Source: Pyrinomonadaceae bacterium
GTDB lineage: Bacteria > Acidobacteriota > Blastocatellia > Pyrinomonadales > Pyrinomonadaceae
Direction: 5' to 3'
NCBI GenBank assembly: GCA_014534425.1
Contig: JACVRN010000034.1
Span: 1-43,703, forward strand
Length of the DNA: 43,703 bases
The translations under genes and the position numbers were made by a program. Numbering within the stretch: position 1 is the stretch's first letter; each line of letters starts with the position of its first letter. Below are positions 31,451 to 37,513 of this stretch, in pieces. The notes below the pieces were generated by a model, which saw only the letters and a program-made list of their open reading frames with translations, had not been told where the DNA came from and did no database searches.

Positions 31451-32278
31451 ATGGCGGAAGCAAAAGTTCAAGAGCAGGAAGTGTCCGGCAATCTTGTGCG
31501 GTACACAGGCGAGAGCGGCGTGGCCGTTTTGACGCTCAACGACCCACCGGCCAACACCTACAGCTACGAGATGATGCAGGAGCTTGACCGCGCAATCCTT
31601 CAGGCGCGAATGGACGAGCGTGTGCAGGTCATCATCATCACGGGGCAGGGCGAAAAGTTTTTCTGCGCGGGCGCAAACATACAGATGCTCTCAAGCGTGA
31701 CGCCCGAATACAAATACTATTTCTGCCTCCACGCCAACGAAACATTGTCGCGCCTGGAGCAGACGCCCAAGCTCGTGATAGCGGCCATCAACGGCCACTG
31801 CGTAGGCGGCGGTTTGGAAGTCGCAATGGCTGCGGACATCAGAATCGCGCGACGCAACGCGGGCAAGATGGGATTGCCGGAAGTTTCGCTCGGCGTCTTG
31901 CCGGGCACCGGCGGCACGCAGCGCCTCGTACGTATAGTCGGAAAGTCGCGCGCCATTGAATTGATGACTACGGGCAAGCTATTCAACTTTGAGCGCGGGC
32001 AGGAGCTGGGGATTCTCAACGACATCTACGAGACAGAAAACAACGATGCTTTCATCGAGCAGGTGATGGAATACGCGCGCCGTTTCACTTTGCCTGACAA
32101 GGCCGCGCGTGCTGTGGGACGCATCAAGCGCAGCGTCCAATCCGGCGCAGAGATTCCCTTCGAGTACGGCCTGGCGCTTGAGCGAGAACTACAACAACAG
32201 CTCTTCCAATCCGAAGACGCGCGCGAGGGAATAGACGCCTACGTCAACAAACGCAAACCACAGTTCAAAGGGAAATAA
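31451..32278 (+). CDS. Enoyl-CoA hydratase (two catalytic Glu present)
   Basis: A 275-residue crotonase. It holds both Glu residues expected for hydration: one in HCVGGGLEVAMAADIRIA and one in GLPEVSLGVLPGTGGTQRLVR. The oxyanion block FFCAGANIQML is intact, so it should convert a trans-2-enoyl-CoA to the 3-hydroxyacyl-CoA. After BoxC and the missing semialdehyde dehydrogenase, 2,3-dehydroadipyl-CoA would be a fitting substrate (PaaF-like role); that is inference. GGAG lies about 11 bases before the start. The next gene follows after a hairpin-filled 69-75 bp gap. Confidence 0.9.
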   Translation: MAEAKVQEQEVSGNLVRYTGESGVAVLTLNDPPANTYSYEMMQELDRAILQARMDERVQVIIITGQGEKFFCAGANIQMLSSVTPEYKYYFCLHANETLSRLEQTPKLVIAAINGHCVGGGLEVAMAADIRIARRNAGKMGLPEVSLGVLPGTGGTQRLVRIVGKSRAIELMTTGKLFNFERGQELGILNDIYETENNDAFIEQVMEYARRFTLPDKAARAVGRIKRSVQSGAEIPFEYGLALERELQQQLFQSEDAREGIDAYVNKRKPQFKGK

Positions 32279-32284
32279 GCCATT

Positions 32285-32347
32285 AGCGATCAGCAATCAG
32301 CTTTCAGCAAATCTGTTGAAAGCTGATTGCTGATCGCTGACTGCTGA
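32285..32347. repeat. Heptamer-phased hairpin (ATCAGCA type) abutting a crotonase start
   Basis: A perfect 22-bp inverted repeat (32285-32306 and 32317-32338), with units AGCGATC-AGCAATC-AGCTTTC, continues as single-arm units GACTGCT-GAATGCT into the start of the next gene (ATG at 32348 or 32354). It shares the ATCAGCA unit with the hairpin at 12603-12677, although the two loci are unrelated. Confidence 0.9.
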
Positions 32348-32353
32348 ATGCTT

Positions 32354-33139
32354 ATGTACGACAACATCAAAGTCAACGTTGAGCAGTGCATTGCGACCAT
32401 CACGCTCGATCGGCCTGAGAAGTTGAATGCTTTCATAGGGCACATGCGGCGCGATTTGGCCGAGGCGCTTGAGCAGGCTGCGAGCGACCGCAGTGTGCGT
32501 GTGGTGGTCGTCACGGGCGCGGGGCGCGGATTCTGCGCGGGCGCGGACGTAGCCTACATGGCGCAGTTGATGGAGCGGCAGGACGTGGAAGAGTTCACGC
32601 GTCTCTTAGGCGCGGGCCGTCGCGTCATCACTGCCATAAGGCAGATGACGAAGCCCGTGATAGCTTCCGTCAACGGCGTGGCCTACGGCGCGGGCTTTAA
32701 TCTGGCGCTCGCTTGCGACATACGCATCGCCGCCGCGTCTGCCACCTTCAGCCAGTCGTTCGTCAAAGTCGGGCTGCACCCGGACTGGGGCGGGACATAC
32801 TTTCTGCCCCGCGTTGTGCCGACGAACCTGGCCTGCGAGATGTTCTTCCTTGGCGATTCGATTAACGCGGAGCGCGCGGCGCAGCTAGGAATCGTCAATC
32901 GCGCAGTGGCGGATGAAGAGTTGGCGGCAGAGACTCGACGATTGGCGGAACGTCTGCGCGATGCGCCCTACAAATCAATCGCCGCCGCCAAGCACGCCGT
33001 CTACATGAGCGAAGAATCCAGCATAGAGCGCATGCTCCAGTACGAAACGGAAGCGCAGCTTCAATGCTTCCAGTCTAAAGAAGCGCGCGAGCGCGTGCGT
33101 GCCTTCGTTGAAAAGCGCGAGCCTAGAAAAGTAGAGTGA
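32354..33139 (+). CDS. PaaG-like crotonase, probable enoyl-CoA isomerase
   Basis: A 261-residue crotonase if it starts at ATG 32354 (MYDNIKVNVEQC); the ATG at 32348 is two codons longer, and neither has a ribosome binding site. The oxyanion block GFCAGADVAYM is present. The first hydratase Glu is replaced: YGAGFNLALACDIRIA has Asn-Leu. The second region reads FVKVGLHPDWGGTYFLPR, with Asp where hydratases have Glu. PaaG-type delta-isomerases use this Asp, so a 3,4- to 2,3-dehydroadipyl-CoA shift is plausible. It overlaps the next gene by one base (TGATG), giving coupled translation. Confidence 0.85.
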   Translation: MYDNIKVNVEQCIATITLDRPEKLNAFIGHMRRDLAEALEQAASDRSVRVVVVTGAGRGFCAGADVAYMAQLMERQDVEEFTRLLGAGRRVITAIRQMTKPVIASVNGVAYGAGFNLALACDIRIAAASATFSQSFVKVGLHPDWGGTYFLPRVVPTNLACEMFFLGDSINAERAAQLGIVNRAVADEELAAETRRLAERLRDAPYKSIAAAKHAVYMSEESSIERMLQYETEAQLQCFQSKEARERVRAFVEKREPRKVE

Positions 33140-33921
33140 TGAAGCTTGAGGAAAGAATCGCGTTGATTACCGGCGGGGGGCGCGGCATAGGCCGCGCTAT
33201 TGCTATGGCCTTTGCGCGCGAGGGCGCAAAGGTTATTGTGGCCGCGCGAACGACAGAACAGGTCGCGCGCGTTGCCGAAGAGATAGAGCGCGAGTGCGGA
33301 ATGGCGGCTCGCGCCGTCTCGTGCGATGTTGCGGACGCCGCGTCTGTGGCGCGAATGTTTGAAGATGGAGAGAGGCTTTTCGGACGCGGGCCGGACATTC
33401 TGGTCAACAATGCGGGCATAGCCGAAAGCGCGCCGCTTCTTAAAACCACGGACGAACTCTGGCACAGGCACTTGAACATCAACCTGTCCGGCACCTTTTA
33501 TTGCACGTGCGCTGCGCTGCCGCACATGCTTGAGCGCGGGTGGGGACGCATCATCAACATAGCCTCGATTGCAGGCAAGACGGGCTCGCCTTATATCGCC
33601 GCATACTCTGCGTCCAAGCATGGAGTGATTGGGCTGACGCGCTCGGTTGCTATGGAAGTCGCCCGGCGCGGCGTGACGGTCAACGCCATCTGCCCAGGCT
33701 ACGTAGAAACGGAGATGACAACGAGGGCCATTGAAAACATCACCAACAGAACGGGGCGCTCTGAAGACGAAGCTCGCGCGACTCTGGAACAGATGAGTCC
33801 GCAGAATCGTCTCGTCACGACCGAAGAGGTGGCGGCCATGGCGCTCCTGCTCGCAAGCGAAGAGGGACGCGGCATCACGGGCCAGGCGATAAATATTGAC
33901 GGCGGAAGCCTGCTCTATTGA
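33139..33921 (+). CDS. SDR oxidoreductase, 3-hydroxyacyl-CoA or 3-oxoacyl reductase-like
   Basis: A 260-residue classical short-chain dehydrogenase. The nucleotide motif TGGGRGIG is at 11-18, NNAG at 90-93, and catalytic Ser143, Tyr156 and Lys160 are in SIAGKTGSPYIAAYSASKHG. The block PGYVETEMT and the C-terminal GITGQAINIDGG follow the FabG/3-hydroxyacyl-CoA dehydrogenase pattern. In a pathway that needs a 3-hydroxyadipyl-CoA dehydrogenase it may take the PaaH role, although the canonical enzyme belongs to another family; this is inference from context. Its start overlaps the PaaG-like stop. RidA-like follows after 20 bp. Confidence 0.9.
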   Translation: MKLEERIALITGGGRGIGRAIAMAFAREGAKVIVAARTTEQVARVAEEIERECGMAARAVSCDVADAASVARMFEDGERLFGRGPDILVNNAGIAESAPLLKTTDELWHRHLNINLSGTFYCTCAALPHMLERGWGRIINIASIAGKTGSPYIAAYSASKHGVIGLTRSVAMEVARRGVTVNAICPGYVETEMTTRAIENITNRTGRSEDEARATLEQMSPQNRLVTTEEVAAMALLLASEEGRGITGQAINIDGGSLLY

Positions 33922-33941
33922 TTCAATGAGCCGATGAATCA

Positions 33942-34346
33942 ATGAATAAATCTTTCTCTTTCATCAACCCTGACGCTCTGGGCAGCCCGCGCGGTTACTC
34001 CAACGGGGTGCTTGCGCCTGAGGGCGGTCGCCTTCTATTCATCGCCGGTCAGATAGCGTGGGACAGAGAGCAGCGCATAGTCAACTCTGATTTCGTAGAG
34101 CAGTTCAATCAAGCGCTGACGAATGTCGTAGCGGTCGTGCGTGAGGCTGGCGGCACGCCCGAGCAGATAGCACGCCTGGTCGTCTACGTGACGAACAAAG
34201 AGGAATACGCCGCGCGCACAGCAGAGATAGGCGAACGCTGGCGCGCTCTCATGGGCCGTCACTTCCCCGCAATGGCCCTGGTCGAAGTCAAAGGACTGCT
34301 CGAACCCGAAGCGAAAGTAGAGATAGAAGGAATCGCTGTAATCTAA
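33942..34346 (+). CDS. RidA/YjgF-family protein lacking the catalytic Arg
   Basis: A 134-residue RidA-fold protein. The body matches: GGRLLFIAGQIAWD, QALTNVVAVVREAGGTPEQIARLVVYVTN and VEVKGLLEPEAKVEIEGIAVI. At the place of the catalytic Arg of RidA (the R in the usual FPAR motif) it has Met111 (HFPAM). RidA hydrolyses enamine/imine intermediates, and that Arg is needed, so classic imine deaminase activity is doubtful. Several Rid subfamilies lack the Arg and sit in degradation operons for nitrogen-containing or aromatic compounds. Genes of this family also accompany 2-aminobenzoyl-CoA clusters, which fits the monooxygenase at the operon's end. The Arg loss is seen; the role is inference. Confidence 0.85.
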   Translation: MNKSFSFINPDALGSPRGYSNGVLAPEGGRLLFIAGQIAWDREQRIVNSDFVEQFNQALTNVVAVVREAGGTPEQIARLVVYVTNKEEYAARTAEIGERWRALMGRHFPAMALVEVKGLLEPEAKVEIEGIAVI

Positions 34347-34352
34347 CGCAAT

Positions 34353-35144
34353 ATGATTAAGCCGAAGAGTTTTTTATTTGAGGTGCGCGACGGCGTGGGT
34401 TGGATTACGCTGAACCGCCCGGAGCGCCTGAACGCTTTGACGTTTGAAGTCTATCGAGAGTTGACGGACGCTTTCGCGGCGCTTCGTACGGAAGATGAGG
34501 TGCGCGCGGTTGTTATTACGGGCGCGGGGCGAGCGTTCTGTTCGGGCGGGGACGTAAGGGAAATCATAGGGCCGCTTTTCGAGCGCGACACGGAGGGCCT
34601 GCTGGAATTCACACGCATGACCTGCGAGCTTGTGCGAAACATACGCGCGCTGCTTAAGCCCGTCATCGCCAGCCTCAACGGCACGACTGCGGGCGCGGGC
34701 GCGTGCATCGCGCTGGCTTCCGACATTCGCATCGCAAGCGAGGCGGCGAAGATAGCTTTTCTCTTCGTGCGCGTGGGGCTTTCGGGCGCGGACATGGGCG
34801 CGGCCTACCTTCTCCCGCGCGTAGTGGGCCTGGCGAAAGCCACGGAACTGCTTTACACGGGCGACTTCATAGAAGCGCGCGAGGCCGAAAGGATCGGACT
34901 GTACAACCGCGTAGTCTCCAGCGAAGAGCTTTCAAACTCAACCACTGAGTTGGCCGTACGCCTCGCGCGCGGGCCTGGCTTTGCGCTGGCTATGACGAAA
35001 GAGATGCTCAACCGTGAGATGGACGTGTCGCTCGACACCGCGCTCGAATGGGAAGCGCAGGCGCAGGCTACCTGCATGCAGCACCCGGACTACCGCGAAG
35101 CCTACGAAGCCTTCGTCGCCAAACGCGAACCAAAATTCAAATGA
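34353..35144 (+). CDS. Crotonase, isomerase-like (third of the operon)
   Basis: A 263-residue crotonase. The oxyanion block AFCSGGDVREI is present. Like the second crotonase it lacks the first hydratase Glu (TTAGAGACIALASDIRIAS) and has FVRVGLSGADMGAAYLLPR, with Asp in the position of the second Glu. It is therefore more likely an isomerase, a hydrolase or a ring-cleaving crotonase than a hydratase. The start lies 6 bp after the RidA-like stop and it overlaps the acyl-CoA dehydrogenase by four bases (ATGA), so the set is tightly coupled. A second ring-opening or isomerising step in a 2-aminobenzoyl-CoA or related branch is possible. Confidence 0.85.
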   Translation: MIKPKSFLFEVRDGVGWITLNRPERLNALTFEVYRELTDAFAALRTEDEVRAVVITGAGRAFCSGGDVREIIGPLFERDTEGLLEFTRMTCELVRNIRALLKPVIASLNGTTAGAGACIALASDIRIASEAAKIAFLFVRVGLSGADMGAAYLLPRVVGLAKATELLYTGDFIEAREAERIGLYNRVVSSEELSNSTTELAVRLARGPGFALAMTKEMLNREMDVSLDTALEWEAQAQATCMQHPDYREAYEAFVAKREPKFK

Positions 35145-36298
35145 TTGATAACTTTATTGAAGAGATGCCGTTTTTCACGAACGAGCAGAGGAATCTGGCT
35201 GCGCGTGTGGCGGACTTTGCGGTGCATCAGGTCGAGGCCCGTTCGGATGAAGAGGGCGCGGATTTGGACGGGCAGTTTCGCGCGCTCTTTTCGCTCCTGG
35301 CTGATGCGGGGTTGTTTCGTTACGCAGTGGCTTCGGGCGGAACGAAGCTGGACGTGCGCTCGCTCTGTTTGATACGCGAGGCGCTTTCGTACTCTTCCTC
35401 GCTCGCAGACCTGGCCTTCGTGATGCAGGGTCTTGGGACTTATGCCATCAGCCGCGCCGCGACCGAACACGTCAGAGAATTCTGGCTTGAGCGCGCAGCG
35501 ACGGGTCGCGCCATCGCGGCCTTTGCGCTGACGGAGCCGGAGGCAGGTTCGGACGTGGCCGCTATCAAGACTACGGCGCGGCGCGACGGCGACTGGTACG
35601 TGATTGAAGGCAGCAAACGTTTCATCTCGAACGCTGGCCTGGCGGACTTCTACACGCTCTTTGCGCGCACGGGCGAGCGCGAAGACGGACGGCCCCTTCT
35701 TTCCGCCTTCGTCGTGAGCGCACGCATGAAGGGCTGCACCGTGACGAAGCGCACGGAGATGATTGCGCCGCACCCCGTAGGCGAGATTGAGTTTCGCGGC
35801 TGCCGAGTTCCGGCTGAAGACCGCATAGGCGAAGAGGGCGACGGTTTCCGGCTGGCTATGCAGACCATGGACGCCTTCCGCGCAAGCGTGGGCGCAGCCG
35901 CCTGCGGCATGGCGCGACGCGCGCTGGACGAAGCCCTCAAGTATGCGACCTCTCGCAAACAGTTCGGCAAGCTTTTGGCCGAGCACCAGTTGATTCAGGA
36001 GAAGCTCGCGGACATGGCGACAGAGTTGGATGCCGCGCGTCTTCTGGTTTACCGCGCAGCCTATCTGAAGGACGCAGGATTAGAGCGTGTGACGCGCGAA
36101 GCCAGCGAGGCCAAGCTCTTCGCAACGGAAGCCGCCAGCCGCATCATAGACCAGGCGCTACAGATTCACGGCGGCGCAGGACTCGTGCGCGGCCACATAG
36201 TCGAACGGCTCTACAGAGACATACGCGCGCTCAGGATTTACGAAGGCACCTCCGAGATTCAGAAGCTCATCATCGCGGGTCAGCTTTTGAAAGAGTAA
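35141..36298 (+). CDS. Acyl-CoA dehydrogenase
   Basis: A 385-residue FAD enzyme starting at ATG 35141, which overlaps the crotonase stop. Motifs in order are FALTEPEAGSDVAAIKTTARRDGDWYVIEGSKRFISNA (flavin and substrate loop), FRASVGAAACGMARRALDEALKYATSRKQFGKLLAEHQLIQEKLADMA and QIHGGAGLVRGHIVERLYRDIRALRIYEGTSEIQKLII. Glu368 in YEGTSEIQ is the catalytic base of the short-chain/glutaryl-type class. It oxidises an acyl-CoA to the 2-enoyl-CoA, passing electrons to ETF. In this operon it may act on cyclic or dicarboxylic acyl-CoAs. Only 6 bp separate its stop from the next start. Confidence 0.93.
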   Translation: MIDNFIEEMPFFTNEQRNLAARVADFAVHQVEARSDEEGADLDGQFRALFSLLADAGLFRYAVASGGTKLDVRSLCLIREALSYSSSLADLAFVMQGLGTYAISRAATEHVREFWLERAATGRAIAAFALTEPEAGSDVAAIKTTARRDGDWYVIEGSKRFISNAGLADFYTLFARTGEREDGRPLLSAFVVSARMKGCTVTKRTEMIAPHPVGEIEFRGCRVPAEDRIGEEGDGFRLAMQTMDAFRASVGAAACGMARRALDEALKYATSRKQFGKLLAEHQLIQEKLADMATELDAARLLVYRAAYLKDAGLERVTREASEAKLFATEAASRIIDQALQIHGGAGLVRGHIVERLYRDIRALRIYEGTSEIQKLIIAGQLLKE

Positions 36299-36304
36299 AG
36301 GCGG

Positions 36305-37435
36305 ATGAAAATCAACATTATTGGCGGCGGGCCTGCGGGGCTTTACTTTGCGATTCTGATGAAGAAGCAGTATGCGGGCCTGCGCATTACTGTCTTCGAG
36401 CGTAATGCGCCCGATGACACGTTCGGCTGGGGCGTGGTCTTTTCCGATAAGACGCTCTCTTACCTGAAGGACAATGACGAAGAGACGCACCGTGAGATAA
36501 CCGATAGCTTCGAGATGTGGGACAACGTGGACGTGGTTCACCGCGACCAGAAGATAACGATTCGCGGGAACAAGTTCTCAGGCATCGCGCGGCTCAGGCT
36601 GCTACAGATTCTTCAGCGTCGCTGCCAGTCGCTCGGCGTCCATCTGCATTTTCGGACGGAGATTAACGACGTTGATGTTGAGCGCTTCCGCAGGTGCAAC
36701 CTACTGGTCGGCGCAGACGGCATCAACTCCGCCACGCGCCTGAGGTACAGCAGGCATTTCAAGCCCTCTTTGAGCGTTCGCACGAACAAGTACATCTGGT
36801 ACGGGACGCGACAGTTGTTCCACGGCCTCACGCTCACCTTTCACGAAACGGACGCGGGCGTCTTTGCCGCGCACTCCTACAAGTTCAATAAAGAGATGAG
36901 CACCTTCATAGTCGAGTGCGATGCCGAGACGTGGAAGCGCGCACGCTTCGCCGAGATGTCGGACGAGGCTACGCGCGCCTACCTGGAAAATGTATTCGGC
37001 AAAGACCTGCACGGGCACAAGCTGCTATCGAACAATTCCAAGTGGATTAATTTCGTCAACGTCAGGAACGAGCGATGGAGCTACGATAACGTGGTGCTGC
37101 TTGGCGACGCGCTGCACACCGCGCACTTCTCCATAGGCTCCGGCACAAAGCTCGCGCTCGAAGACTCCATAGCGCTCTCGAACTGCTTCAAGACGACGAG
37201 CAACGTCAGGGAAGCGCTTGAGGAATTCGAGAGAGTCAGAAAGCCGGTGATTGAAGAGTACCAGGAGGCCGCCTACGAGAGCCTGCTCTGGTTCGAGAAC
37301 GTCAAAGACTACATGAGCCTCAGTCCCCTGCCCTTCGCTTACAAACTGATGACCCGAAGCAAGCGCATTGATTACGAGAACCTGAAAAGACGCGACCCCC
37401 AATTCATAGCCGCGTACGAGCAGTCAGGTAGTTGA
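36305..37435 (+). CDS. FAD monooxygenase, N-terminal half of salicylyl-CoA/2-aminobenzoyl-CoA monooxygenase type
   Basis: A 376-residue flavoprotein. The FAD motif GGGPAGLYFAILMKK is at 7-21. ERNAPDDTFGWGVVFSD and FSGIARLRLLQILQRRC are the blocks I associate with salicylyl-CoA 5-hydroxylase and 2-aminobenzoyl-CoA monooxygenase/reductase; VGADGINS and the second FAD motif VLLGDALHTAHFSIGSGTKLALEDSIAL complete the fold. Known fused enzymes continue into an Old-Yellow-Enzyme domain (about 770 residues in total). Here the protein stops after the monooxygenase half at a TGA with no such extension. It should hydroxylate an aryl-CoA with O2 and NAD(P)H. It is the last gene of the operon. Confidence 0.88.
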   Translation: MKINIIGGGPAGLYFAILMKKQYAGLRITVFERNAPDDTFGWGVVFSDKTLSYLKDNDEETHREITDSFEMWDNVDVVHRDQKITIRGNKFSGIARLRLLQILQRRCQSLGVHLHFRTEINDVDVERFRRCNLLVGADGINSATRLRYSRHFKPSLSVRTNKYIWYGTRQLFHGLTLTFHETDAGVFAAHSYKFNKEMSTFIVECDAETWKRARFAEMSDEATRAYLENVFGKDLHGHKLLSNNSKWINFVNVRNERWSYDNVVLLGDALHTAHFSIGSGTKLALEDSIALSNCFKTTSNVREALEEFERVRKPVIEEYQEAAYESLLWFENVKDYMSLSPLPFAYKLMTRSKRIDYENLKRRDPQFIAAYEQSGS

Positions 37436-37442
37436 AGAAATT

Positions 37443-37502
37443 AACAGGATGGACAGGATAAAAGAGAAAGATTTGTTTCTTCTTTATCCTGTCCATCCTG
37501 TT
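37443..37502. repeat. ACAGGAT-family hairpin, copy 4
   Basis: A perfect 20-bp inverted repeat (37443-37462 and 37483-37502), core ACAGGATGGACAGGAT, with a 20-nt loop. It occupies the convergent gap between the FAD monooxygenase and tricorn protease stops and may end transcripts from both sides. Confidence 0.93.
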
Positions 37503-37513
37503 TGAATCCGCCT

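Noticed and set aside
33061-33942. Minus-strand open frame (293 codons) antisense to the SDR
   Set aside because: No motif and an odd residue mix (His/Arg-rich); the SDR on the other strand has every catalytic residue.
33919-33945. Short repeat ATTCAATGAG/AATCAATGA before the RidA-like gene
   Set aside because: Too short and imperfect to separate from chance.
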